Positions 1 through 7,698 of a DNA stretch of 45,005 nt are shown here, in pieces. Positions within the stretch are counted from its first letter, which is position 1; each line of letters starts with the position of its first letter. Source of the stretch: Thermoanaerobaculia bacterium (GTDB taxonomy: Bacteria; Acidobacteriota; Thermoanaerobaculia; Gp7-AA8); assembly GCA_017883205.1 (NCBI GenBank), contig JADGNZ010000049.1, positions 1 to 45,005 of the forward strand, written 5' to 3'. The notes below the pieces were generated by a model, which did no database searches, was not told where the DNA came from, and saw only the letters and a program-made list of their open reading frames with translations. The translations under genes were made by a program, and so were the position numbers.

Positions 1-289
1 CATGACCCGTTCCTCCTTGTATGTGGCTCTGTTCCTCTCAAGGGTTCAACCCACGAAAAGGTACATTGAGCGCGCGGGTCACTCCATCTTCTCTACCGTC
101 CGTGACGCCTCCGGCGTCTTGCAGGCAAAAGATCCTGCTGACGGACTCCGGCGTCGGCGGAATCGACGCCAGCATCCCCACACTCCTTGTGGTGTGCTGC
201 GGTTCGTGAGAGTCGCCAGCGGGCCGCTGGCGGGTACAGCCGTCGAGCCGACGGCGCTACGAAAGCGCGAACTACTTCGGACGCATACC
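1..289. other. Intergenic left edge with two small palindromes
   Basis: I see no convincing gene here. Two adjacent hairpins lie downstream of the efflux adaptor gene: an odd palindrome at 214-232 (CGCCAGCGG, one base, CCGCTGGCG) and a second at about 239-255 (GCCGTCG, three bases, CGACGGC). They could end the efflux transcript, but no T-run follows, so that role is a guess. Long open frames across this stretch are GC-driven. Confidence 0.5.
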
Positions 290-1516
290 CTACTTCGTAT
301 ACACCGTCACTTCTGCCGAGGAGCCGACCGCCACTTGATCAGCCGGCGGGCCGTTCCAGGAGATTCGTACCGGGACGCGCTGGACCACCTTCACGAAGTT
401 GCCGGAGGCGTTGTCGGGGGGGAGCAGCGAGAACGATGCGCCGGTGCCGCCGGAGAGGCTCTCCACTTTGCCTTCGAAGTCGCGGCGGCCGAGGGCGTCG
501 ATACGGACGGTGGCGCGCTGGCCGGGGCGCATGTCGGCCATCTGCGTCTCTTTGAAGTTTGCCAGGATGTAGGTCGTTCGCGGAACGAGCTGCACGATCG
601 GCATGCCGGCGGTGACGTACGAACCGGCATGGACTGCGAGCTTTGAGGCGATGCCGTCCCGCGGGGCGATGATCTTCGTGTAGGAAAGGTTCAACTGCGC
701 GGCGTGAAGGGCGGCTTCGGCCGTGGCTATGCGTGCGTGGGCGAGACGCGCCTGAGCCTGCGCGGCGGTGATCTGCTCCTGCACGGGAGCACTTTGCTGC
801 ACACGTCCCTGCGCAGTCTGGACATTGGCTTGTGCAGCTTGACGTGAGTTCTCGGCCTCGCTCACGCGAGCCCGCGCCTGTGCGAGATCGGCGTCGGCGG
901 ATTCGTGCGCGGCACGCGCCGCATCCACCTGCGCCTTCGAGATATCTCCCTTACCACCCAGCTCCTCGGCGCGCTGGAAGTCGAGCCGCGCCTTCTGTGC
1001 GTTTGCGGTCGCACGCGTAACGGCGGCATGCGCTTCGTTGATCGACGCCGCGGAAGTGTCGACGTTTTCCTTCGAGCTTTGCAGCGCTCCCTGCGCGGAG
1101 GTGAGCGCGCCGCGCGCGCTTGCCGAGGTCACTGCGGTGCGCGCATCGGCATCGGCAGCCTGTGCCTGCGCAGTAGCCAGATCCCCCTCGGCCTGCGCGA
1201 CTTTCACCTGCGCGTCGGACGGATCGAGATCGGCGATCGGTTGACCGGCTTTGACCGGCTGATTCTCGATGATGTAGACCGCCGTCACCTGTCCGGCCAC
1301 GCGTGCCGCGACCGGCACGATGTCGGCGCTGACCTGGGCATCGTCGGTGTTCTCTTTACCGGCGGACACGAACGCGTAAATCAGGTAGCCGATCAGCAGC
1401 AGCGCGACGGCGCCGCCGAGAATGAGATAGAGGCGTTTTGCCTTCGACGGCGCGATGGCCGGCTCGTGCTCGGCGATTTCCGGCATCGCGCCGGCGGTGG
1501 TTCCGTTGGTCGTCAT
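290..1516 (-). CDS. HlyD/EmrA-type periplasmic adaptor of a tripartite efflux pump
   Basis: The 408-residue protein should be the membrane fusion subunit linking the MFS pump encoded just upstream to the TolC-like channel. A cytoplasmic N-terminus of about 25 residues is followed by one membrane helix (about 29-50, LYLILGGAVALLLIGYLIYA). Next comes the family motif NTDDAQVSADIVPVAARVAG, a half-lipoyl region, a long Ala/Gln-rich coiled coil (about 95-270), the returning lipoyl half (SYTKIIAPRDGIASKL) and a beta-barrel region (ANFKETQMADMRPGQ). This order matches EmrA. The ATG directly follows the stop of the MFS gene (TAGATG), so the two are probably translationally coupled. It is the last gene of the unit. 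The substrate cannot be read from sequence. Confidence 0.93.
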   Translation of the reverse strand: MTTNGTTAGAMPEIAEHEPAIAPSKAKRLYLILGGAVALLLIGYLIYAFVSAGKENTDDAQVSADIVPVAARVAGQVTAVYIIENQPVKAGQPIADLDPSDAQVKVAQAEGDLATAQAQAADADARTAVTSASARGALTSAQGALQSSKENVDTSAASINEAHAAVTRATANAQKARLDFQRAEELGGKGDISKAQVDAARAAHESADADLAQARARVSEAENSRQAAQANVQTAQGRVQQSAPVQEQITAAQAQARLAHARIATAEAALHAAQLNLSYTKIIAPRDGIASKLAVHAGSYVTAGMPIVQLVPRTTYILANFKETQMADMRPGQRATVRIDALGRRDFEGKVESLSGGTGASFSLLPPDNASGNFVKVVQRVPVRISWNGPPADQVAVGSSAEVTVYTK

Positions 1517-3145
1517 CTACATCTCCACATGGACATCGATCTTCTCCGCGCTCTTCGGCATCTTCAGGAAGAAGACGAGAGGCAGAACGCATAGAAACAG
1601 GATTCCTGACAGGTAGAACAGTTTCTCGAACGAGAGCATCATGGCCTGCTGCCGGAGTCCGCCGTCGATCATGCGCGCGGCGGCGTTTCGTGCAGCCATG
1701 GCATCGAGCCCGCGTGCTTGCAGCATTCGTTGGATGCCGGCCATGCGCGCGATCATCGACGGACTCGACATCGAGAAGTGAGGCAGCATTTCGCCGCGGG
1801 CGCGCGTCGCGAATTGGGCGAGCAGTGTCGCGAACACGGCCAGTCCAACCGAGCCTCCGGTCTGCCGCAGCAGCGAGTTCAGTCCGGTGGCGTCGGACAT
1901 TCGATGACGCGGGATCGTACTGAGGGCCATCGTCGTCAGCGGGATCCAAAGGCAACTGAATGCCACCCCCTGGATGATCAGAACCTTGACCACGTCAATG
2001 GTCGCGGTGGCCAGCGTGTAGTGTCCCATCAGCCAGGCCGTGTAGGCGAAGAGCACGATGCCGAAGGCGACGACGAGACGCGGAGAGACCTTGTTGTAGA
2101 GCCGTCCGACGATCGGCATCACCACGAGCATACAGAGGCTTCTTGGCATCATCGCCAGACCCGCCTGCGTTGCGGAGAAACCGAGCTCAAACTGCATGAA
2201 CAGCGGGAGGAGAAAGGTCACCGCCAGTAGCATGGCGAACATGACGGCGCCGATCAGCGTGCCGGACGCGAACACGACGTCCTTGAACAGTGAGAAGTCG
2301 ACTGCCGGTACGCGCGCGCTCAGCTCGCGAATGACCAGCGCGGCCAGCGACACGATGGCCACGAGCGCGATGATCTTGATCTCGCCCGACTGGAACCAGT
2401 CGTTGCGTCCTCCCTCCTCGAGGACGTACTGCATCGTCCCCAGGCCGAGGAAGAGGAGCGCGATGCCGCCCCAGTCCATGTTCTTCCGTTGACGTACTGC
2501 CATCTGCTGCATCGCCGCGCGGACGTCCTCGGGCTCGTGCACGAAGCGCGAGACCATGAGCAGCGAGATGATGCCGATGGGGACGTTGATGTAGAAGATC
2601 CACGGCCACGAATAGTTGTCGACGATGTAGCCGCCGAGTGTGGGGCCGAATGCCGGTCCGAGCACGACCGCCATACCGAAGAGCGCCATGGCCATGCCCT
2701 GCTCTTTCGGCGGAAAGGTCTGGCGAAGGATGGCCTGCTCAGTCGGCTGCAAGGCGCCCGCACCGAGGCCTTGAAGAATGCGAAAGGTGACGAGGAGCGG
2801 CAGCGTGCGCACCATGCCGCAGAGCGCCGATCCGATGACGAAGAGCGCCAGGCAGGCCATGTAGACGCGCTTCTGGCCGAAGAGCCGCGCCAGAAATCCC
2901 GTCAATGGCATGACCATGACCGTGGCGATCACGAAGCCGGTCGTGACCCATGTGATCTGTTCGATGGTGACGCCGAGGGAGCCGGTGAGGTGAGGGACGG
3001 CGACGTTGACGATAGAGGCGTCGATCGCGCCCATCAACGTGCCGAACGTGATCGAGACTGTGACCAGCCATTTGTTGACCGGCTTGCGCTCCTGCCGCGC
3101 GGGCAAACTTCCGGCAGCGTCAAATGTTGCCGCCGCAGAAGTCAC
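1517..3145 (-). CDS. MFS drug transporter, DHA2/EmrB type (14 TM)
   Basis: A 542-residue inner-membrane proton-drug antiporter. The N-terminal region carries the family signature TLMGAIDASIVNVAVPHL in TM1, followed by the loop 2-3 motif GFLARLFGQKRVY and motif C-like PAFGPTLGGYIVDNYSWPWI. Length and hydrophobic pattern fit the 14-helix EmrB group. I start it at the GTG whose last two bases overlap the tolC stop (GTGA, 3142-3145). The open frame continues upstream inside tolC, but that part has no transporter character. Together with the neighbouring adaptor and channel it makes a complete EmrAB-TolC-type pump. The exported compound is unknown. Confidence 0.93.
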   Translation of the reverse strand: MTSAAATFDAAGSLPARQERKPVNKWLVTVSITFGTLMGAIDASIVNVAVPHLTGSLGVTIEQITWVTTGFVIATVMVMPLTGFLARLFGQKRVYMACLALFVIGSALCGMVRTLPLLVTFRILQGLGAGALQPTEQAILRQTFPPKEQGMAMALFGMAVVLGPAFGPTLGGYIVDNYSWPWIFYINVPIGIISLLMVSRFVHEPEDVRAAMQQMAVRQRKNMDWGGIALLFLGLGTMQYVLEEGGRNDWFQSGEIKIIALVAIVSLAALVIRELSARVPAVDFSLFKDVVFASGTLIGAVMFAMLLAVTFLLPLFMQFELGFSATQAGLAMMPRSLCMLVVMPIVGRLYNKVSPRLVVAFGIVLFAYTAWLMGHYTLATATIDVVKVLIIQGVAFSCLWIPLTTMALSTIPRHRMSDATGLNSLLRQTGGSVGLAVFATLLAQFATRARGEMLPHFSMSSPSMIARMAGIQRMLQARGLDAMAARNAAARMIDGGLRQQAMMLSFEKLFYLSGILFLCVLPLVFFLKMPKSAEKIDVHVEM

Positions 3146-4479
3146 GGCTTCGCCTCGGGAGCGGCGGTGTTCGCGTTCGTGATGTAGCGCCGGATGCCGC
3201 CGGTGGCGTGCTCGTAGTCGAACTGCGCGGCAGCGGCATCGGCCTGCGCGGCGATGAGATCTTCGTGCGCCTGACGATAGGCGTCCTGCGCGCGGTCGAC
3301 TTCGACCGGAGAGCCGTAACCTGCCGAGCGGCGGTCGCCAGCAACCGTCAACGCTTCTTCCGCCACGGTCACGCTCTCCGTAGCAACGGCCACCCGCGAC
3401 TCGGCGTTCTGCAACGACATCACCGAGCGACGGACGTCCTGTTCGACGTCGCGCTGGCGTTGCGACAACAGCGTTTCGGCATCGTGCAGCATCACGCTCG
3501 CGCGGGCGATGTTCGCGTTGATGTCGGCGTGGAAGAGCGGGACGCCGAGGTTGGCGGCGATGCGGCGCGTCCAATGGAGATCGTTCGTTCTGTTGCCGTT
3601 GATGTCGCCTTCGAAGTCGAGCGAGAGACTGGGCAGTAGGCGCGCGCGGGCAGCTTCGACGGTCAGTTGCGCGGCCCGAACCTGCTCGATGGCCTGACGC
3701 AGCTCGGGGCGATGTTCTTTCGCGGTCGTCAGGGAGGGATCGAGATCAGGAACACTCGTCGGGGCGGAAGGGAGGGCGGTGAAGATAACGTCGCGCGATT
3801 CGTCCGCGCCGATCGCATTGAGGAGCGCCAGCGTCGCGTTCTGCCGGTCATTCTGTGCGATGAGCAGCGCCTGCCGGGCGCGCGCAAGCTGCACATTACC
3901 TTGTGCGACGTCGAGACGCGTGCCGGTGCCTGCTTTGAATTCATCCTGCGCGGTCTGGAGTAGCCGCGTGAAGAGCGCTACGTCGGCCTGACGCGCGTCG
4001 ATCTGCGACTGCGCGCGTTGTGCGATCAAGTAAAGCCGCGCCACCGCCGCCGCGACGTCGTTCTCCGCCTGCTCGTTCTGATAGTGACTCGCTTCCGCCG
4101 AGCCTTTCAGCGACTGGTAGTGACGCAGCGCCGCGAAGTTGAACACCTGCACGGCCGCGGAGAGCTGGGCATCGGTGACGTTGAAGGGACCGATGACCGG
4201 CGGCAGTCCGGGCAGCGAGAAGCCGAAGGTGGCCAGGTTGATCGACTGGCTGTATTGCATCAGCTTCGCATCCGCCTGCGGCATCAGCGCGCTCCACGCC
4301 TCGGAACGCGCAATGCGCGCCATCTGCTCGTTCGAGCGCGCCAGCTCCGCCTGTGTGCCGTTGCCGAGGGCCATGTGGATGGCGTCGTCGAGCGTAAGGC
4401 GGATAGGCTGCGCCGGCGTCTGCGCGGAAGCGCTGAGCGTCACTGCAAGAAAGAGGAGGGAGAGTCGTTTCGAACGCAT
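3142..4479 (-). CDS. TolC-family outer membrane efflux channel
   Basis: First gene of the efflux operon, about 445 residues. It begins with a Sec signal peptide (MRSKRLSLLFLAVTLSASAQ), so I prefer this ATG to one ten codons upstream. The mature part has two outer-membrane efflux repeats rich in long Ala/Gln helices, with typical TolC pieces such as IRLTLDDAIHMALGNG near the N-terminus and GTGTRLDVAQGNVQLARARQ, where the GT.LDV motif marks the first repeat; SAGYGSPVEVDRAQDAY marks the second. It would form the trimeric outer-membrane exit duct. The stop overlaps the MFS start by four bases. A perfect TetR-type palindrome lies 48 bp before the start, which suggests ligand-responsive repression. 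Confidence 0.92.
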   Translation of the reverse strand: MRSKRLSLLFLAVTLSASAQTPAQPIRLTLDDAIHMALGNGTQAELARSNEQMARIARSEAWSALMPQADAKLMQYSQSINLATFGFSLPGLPPVIGPFNVTDAQLSAAVQVFNFAALRHYQSLKGSAEASHYQNEQAENDVAAAVARLYLIAQRAQSQIDARQADVALFTRLLQTAQDEFKAGTGTRLDVAQGNVQLARARQALLIAQNDRQNATLALLNAIGADESRDVIFTALPSAPTSVPDLDPSLTTAKEHRPELRQAIEQVRAAQLTVEAARARLLPSLSLDFEGDINGNRTNDLHWTRRIAANLGVPLFHADINANIARASVMLHDAETLLSQRQRDVEQDVRRSVMSLQNAESRVAVATESVTVAEEALTVAGDRRSAGYGSPVEVDRAQDAYRQAHEDLIAAQADAAAAQFDYEHATGGIRRYITNANTAAPEAKP

Positions 4480-4526
4480 GGGTGTGAGGGCGTCGCTGCC
4501 AGGTTGCAATCCGTTCGCCAGCGCCG

Positions 4527-4544
4527 ACTGACCGTTTGGTCAGT
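4527..4544. promoter_or_regulatory. TetR-type operator palindrome upstream of the efflux operon
   Basis: ACTGACCGTTTGGTCAGT has two perfect 7-bp arms around a GTTT centre. TGACC...GGTCA with a 4-bp centre is the classic operator form of TetR/AcrR-family repressors that control efflux operons. The site is 48 bp upstream of the tolC start, where a repressor would block transcription. No TetR-like gene is in this window, so the regulator must be elsewhere. Confidence 0.7.
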
Positions 4545-4620
4545 TCGCGAGTTAAAGGAGAAGGGGGCGGCGTTTCTTCCCGAGGCGCGGCTTGTTTGCG
4601 ACAACGAGAGAACCCTTTGC

Positions 4621-4682
4621 ACCACAGAGACTCAGAGGTCGCGGAGAGGCTTTCGACTCTGTGTCCTCGGTGTCTCTGTGGT
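4621..4682. repeat. CACAGAG-type hairpin repeat, copy 1
   Basis: The left arm ACCACAGAGACTCAGAGG pairs with the right arm CCTCGGTGTCTCTGTGGT, two mismatches, across a 26-nt loop. The same arm sequence recurs at 18901-18967 and 24495-24550. This copy lies between the ketosynthase gene and the efflux operon, both on the minus strand. Confidence 0.85.
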
Positions 4683-4701
4683 TCATTCTCGTGGCCCGAA
4701 C

Positions 4702-6336
4702 TCAGTCCAACTTGCCGGCAAGCGCAGGAACGACATCCCCCTTCCGAAGGTTCTCCTCGATCACCCTTGCATCCCACGGCTTGCTGATGACGCATGAGTT
4801 GATGCCGCCGACGCCCATGCTCAGCTTGCCGCTGTAGCCCTGGCCGACGTTGTCGCAGCCGTCGCTGGAGACGAATTTCGCTTCCTGGATTTTCACGTCG
4901 GCGTGCAGCTCGCCCTCGGTCAGCGCCATCGGATAGAGACGGCCTTTGGCCATGCCCAGATGTTGGGCAGTGAGCTCCCAGCCGCCGCCGACCGACATGC
5001 CATGGCCGAACGTTCCTTTGCGTGCGGTGAAGAGCACGTCGGGATGCAGCATCTCCAGCGAGTTCTCGACTTCGAGCGCGTCGCCGGGCGTGGCGGTGGC
5101 GTGCATGTCCCAGGTCGTGACGTCGGCGGCCTGCACTTCCTCCATCGCTTTCTTCATCGCCAGCTGCGGACCGCCTTTCGACGGCGTGATGATGTGATGG
5201 GCGTCGGACGACGTGCCGATGCCGACGATCTCCATGCCGACGGGACGAAAGCCTTGCGCCATCAGCTCCATGGCATCGCCGACGATCCAGACGCACGATC
5301 CTCCGGCGACGTGCGTCCCTTTGAGCGCGGTCAGCGGGCGCGAGATGTCAGCGTCGGCCGAGAGGACGTTGGCGTTGTAGAACGCGGAGATGACGAGCGG
5401 GTGCGGCGGGGGATCGGTCATGCCGACGACGACCGCTTTTGCTTCGCCGAGCTGGATGGCGTCGGCGGCCAGTTTCAGGGCGACACCGAATGATGCGCAG
5501 GCGGCCACTGGCGCGAACGCTGGCCCAACGATGCGGCCGATCATCGACACCTGCGATGCCGGAATGTTGGCGATGTTCCAGAGCAGGTTGGGGGAGACGC
5601 TGGCCCACGGCTCGCTCGGGCATCCCCATTTCCGGTTCAGCGCGCGAATCTTGTTCAGCTTCTGACGGATCGAGCTGAGCTTCGCGGTGCCCGATGACGG
5701 CGGCACGGGCTCGGACTGGATGTCTGCCGCTTCGGCGAGATAGTGGAGAAGGGCCTCGCTCTTCGGCGCCCAGAACGCATCCCAAGCATGCTTCGCGTCG
5801 ATCCAATCCTCGGAGCCGATCGCGAATTCTGCGGGGTCAGGAGGCGAGGCCGGATCGCGCTCGCCCTCGATGTGCATGCGCACGGCGTCGCATCGCTCCG
5901 GCGCGGCCCAGAACTCGTTCCACTTCCGCTGCGCTCGGTCGTACTTCATGGTCTCGGCGGACGTGACCGTGATCTCGCCGATTCCGCTGCCGATGTAGAC
6001 GTGAGCCTGCGTCCCGAGCGACTGCAGATAATCTTCGATGCCCGGGTTCTGCGTCAGCGACTGGATGAACGCGCCGATGCAGCTCTGCACCATCGGTCCC
6101 ATCTTGTCTTTGAGCTGCGAAAACTTGGCGGGAGGAAAGCGCTGGTCGAACCAGTCGTGGTAGGTTTCGAAATCGAATTCAGGCTGGCCGACCAGAAAGT
6201 TCGATGGGCCAAAGCCGCGGAAAGGAGTGAGCCAGCTATCGGCACGTTCCAGATTTCGCTCGAAAGTATCGATGTTTGGAGACTTGGGGGCGACGACGCC
6301 CCAACCGAAAACACCGATCCGCTTCCGCTCTGCCAT
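4702..6336 (-). CDS. Beta-ketoacyl synthase (FabF-like) with long internal insertion
   Basis: A 544-residue thiolase-fold condensing enzyme. The catalytic triad is intact: Cys280 in VAACASFG, His412 in DMHATATPGDALE, and His445 with Lys440 in KGTFGHGMSVGGG. In FabF the active Cys lies near residue 163, so this protein carries about 115 extra residues before it. That part (roughly 130-265) is Trp- and acid-rich (WNEFWAAPER, WIDAKHAWDAFWAP) and not recognised. No acyl carrier protein, reductase or acyltransferase gene is nearby, so whether it serves fatty acid, polyketide or another Claisen condensation is open. A -10-like TACAAT lies 8 nt before the ATG with no ribosome binding site. Confidence 0.85.
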   Translation of the reverse strand: MAERKRIGVFGWGVVAPKSPNIDTFERNLERADSWLTPFRGFGPSNFLVGQPEFDFETYHDWFDQRFPPAKFSQLKDKMGPMVQSCIGAFIQSLTQNPGIEDYLQSLGTQAHVYIGSGIGEITVTSAETMKYDRAQRKWNEFWAAPERCDAVRMHIEGERDPASPPDPAEFAIGSEDWIDAKHAWDAFWAPKSEALLHYLAEAADIQSEPVPPSSGTAKLSSIRQKLNKIRALNRKWGCPSEPWASVSPNLLWNIANIPASQVSMIGRIVGPAFAPVAACASFGVALKLAADAIQLGEAKAVVVGMTDPPPHPLVISAFYNANVLSADADISRPLTALKGTHVAGGSCVWIVGDAMELMAQGFRPVGMEIVGIGTSSDAHHIITPSKGGPQLAMKKAMEEVQAADVTTWDMHATATPGDALEVENSLEMLHPDVLFTARKGTFGHGMSVGGGWELTAQHLGMAKGRLYPMALTEGELHADVKIQEAKFVSSDGCDNVGQGYSGKLSMGVGGINSCVISKPWDARVIEENLRKGDVVPALAGKLD

Positions 6337-6344
6337 TGGGGGGC

Positions 6345-6350
6345 ATTGTA
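6345..6350 (-). promoter_or_regulatory. -10-like box of the ketosynthase gene, probably leaderless
   Basis: TACAAT on the minus strand ends 8 nt before the ATG, and the spacer GCCCCCCA has no Shine-Dalgarno element. Transcription starting 6-8 nt after the box would begin at or next to the start codon. No good -35 is visible. Confidence 0.5.
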
Positions 6351-6403
6351 GCGAATCCTGTCAGGGAAATTGCATTGAGTCGGTAACCATCCATGAGGTG
6401 TCC

Positions 6404-6697
6404 GTGAGAAGAGCAATCAAGCCGTCGGTATTGATCGTGTTGACGTTCGTGCTTTGCACTGCCGGCTGCCGCTGGGGAAAGTCGGCAGCGGTCAGCTCCA
6501 CTGCGCCGACGACGCAGACGATTGCCCCCGCCGCCGCCCAGCCTGCAGTGAACGGCACCGATGCGGTAACGCAGACGGTCGATGTCGAAGATGGCCGCTC
6601 CGAGGATGAAGGGGGCGCGCTTACGAGCGCGCAGACGGAGAAAAAGCCGGCTTCCACGAAAACACCGGCGAAGACGCCGCCGAAAAAACATAGATAA
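6404..6697 (+). CDS. Small putative lipoprotein
   Basis: A 97-residue protein, start chosen at a GTG with GAGG five bases upstream; the frame is open further 5' but that part overlaps the divergent ketosynthase gene. The N-terminus (VRRAIKPSVLIVLTFVLCTAGC) is a signal peptide ending in a cysteine, a slightly imperfect lipobox with Thr at -3. The rest is low-complexity Ala/Thr/Pro, an acidic patch (DVEDGRSEDEGG) and a Lys/Pro-rich tail (KTPAKTPPKKHR). That tail could interact with the cell wall or nucleic acid, but nothing identifies a function. Confidence 0.6.
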   Translation: MRRAIKPSVLIVLTFVLCTAGCRWGKSAAVSSTAPTTQTIAPAAAQPAVNGTDAVTQTVDVEDGRSEDEGGALTSAQTEKKPASTKTPAKTPPKKHR

Positions 6698-6723
6698 TCG
6701 GAGTGCTGCGGCCGCACTCCAGA

Positions 6724-7698
6724 ATGCACCTCTACGAACCATTCATCGAGCGCGACCTTGCCGCGATCCCGGCGGCGGTGGCTGCATTTCGCGCGGCGCA
6801 CTCCGCCCATGAGACGTGGATCGAGATCACACGCTTCGCGGTGCTCGCGTTTGCGCCATCGCAGCATTCCAAACACGCATTGCTTACCTGCCTGTCCGCA
6901 TGGGATCTGCGCGAAGAGCTCAGTGCGCAATTCGATGAGGCCATCGTCGAATGCTCCATCTACGCGGCCGCCAGCCGTCAGCCGTGGAGCGAGCCGCCGA
7001 TGCTCGATCCTCCGAAGATCGACGATGACCAGCGCGGCGATCTCGATGAGCTGCGCGAAGCGATCGCCGCATCGGACCGCCTGCGCGCGGAGCGCTGGCT
7101 AGCCAAACGTTTCGACAGCGCGGACTTTCCCCGCGACTATCTCGCTGCCGCCTCCGGCGATTTCGAAGACCTCGGCCACGCGCTGATCGTCGCCAATGCC
7201 GCTCTCCGCCTCGCCACACTCCTCGGCGAGAAGGGGAGGTACGCGATGCTGCGGGTGGGGGTGTGGGAGATGGTTGGGGTGGGGGGTGGGGAGTGGGGAG
7301 TGGGGGGTGGGAGCGAGAAGCCCGATCTCAATTCGTTGTGCGGCGCACTAGTCGCAAACGTCATCGCCGAGGGTGGTGAGATCATCAGCGCACATGCGCT
7401 TTTCCTGTTCGATGTTGCCCTGCAGACCGAGGATGTGAACGTAATTCGTCGCGTCGCCAGTCATCTCTCCGACATCAGTGGCGCCCCTGCTTCTGCTCCC
7501 ACCCTCACTCCCACCCCCCACACCCCACAACCCACCCCCTACTCCTTCGCCCGCGACTACGGCGCCTGCCTCAAAGCGCATGCGGTGGCGAAGCGGTTGC
7601 GGCCGCGATTTCCGAATGTTGACTTCGACGGCATGCTGGCCGCGGTGCATCGCAACCTGGACGCTGCGCCGCCGTCCGAGGAGATGGCATTTGCGTAG
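6724..7698 (+). CDS. Unknown helical protein with in-frame G-rich and C-rich inserts
   Basis: About 324 residues. The second ATG (MHLYEPFIERDL) is chosen because seven residues upstream are uninformative. The protein looks all-helical and soluble, with no domain I recognise. Two odd blocks interrupt it: a Gly/Trp/Val stretch (VGVGGGEWGVGGGSE, DNA 7252-7318) encoded by an almost pure G/T tract, and a Pro/Thr stretch (TLTPTPHTPQPTPYS, DNA 7494-7546) encoded by a C-rich tract. The two tracts are roughly complementary and match intergenic tracts near 11130-11375, so they look like inserted repeat sequence tolerated in frame. The gene overlaps the dacB-like gene by 8 bp, so the pair is probably co-expressed. 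Confidence 0.7.
   Translation: MHLYEPFIERDLAAIPAAVAAFRAAHSAHETWIEITRFAVLAFAPSQHSKHALLTCLSAWDLREELSAQFDEAIVECSIYAAASRQPWSEPPMLDPPKIDDDQRGDLDELREAIAASDRLRAERWLAKRFDSADFPRDYLAAASGDFEDLGHALIVANAALRLATLLGEKGRYAMLRVGVWEMVGVGGGEWGVGGGSEKPDLNSLCGALVANVIAEGGEIISAHALFLFDVALQTEDVNVIRRVASHLSDISGAPASAPTLTPTPHTPQPTPYSFARDYGACLKAHAVAKRLRPRFPNVDFDGMLAAVHRNLDAAPPSEEMAFA
7252..7318 (+). repeat. G-rich tract inside a coding gene
   Basis: Runs of GGGG separated by T, A or GT (for example GGGGTGGGGGGTGGGGAGTG) in a coding frame. At least four runs of four or more G could form a G-quadruplex on the coding strand. It is partly complementary to the C-rich tract at 7494-7546. Confidence 0.75.
7494..7546 (+). repeat. 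C-rich tract inside the same coding gene
   Basis: Runs such as CACTCCCACCCCCCACACCC, in frame within the unknown gene at 6724-7698. It resembles the C-rich tract at 11336-11370 and can pair imperfectly with the G-rich tract about 200 bp upstream. Confidence 0.7.

Noticed and set aside
45-65. tRNA T-arm-like AGGGTTCAACCC
   Set aside because: No acceptor stem, anticodon arm or D-arm can be built around it.
1-646. Plus-strand gene at the left edge
   Set aside because: Mostly antisense to the adaptor gene, Arg/His-rich, with no recognisable domain.
3146-3574. N-terminal extension of the MFS transporter to 685 residues
   Set aside because: The extra 143 residues overlap tolC and are Arg-rich with no transporter features; the GTG at the tolC stop fits operon structure.
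3941-5296. 451-residue minus-strand protein bridging tolC and the ketosynthase
   Set aside because: Frame-shifted shadow of two genes with well-defined products.
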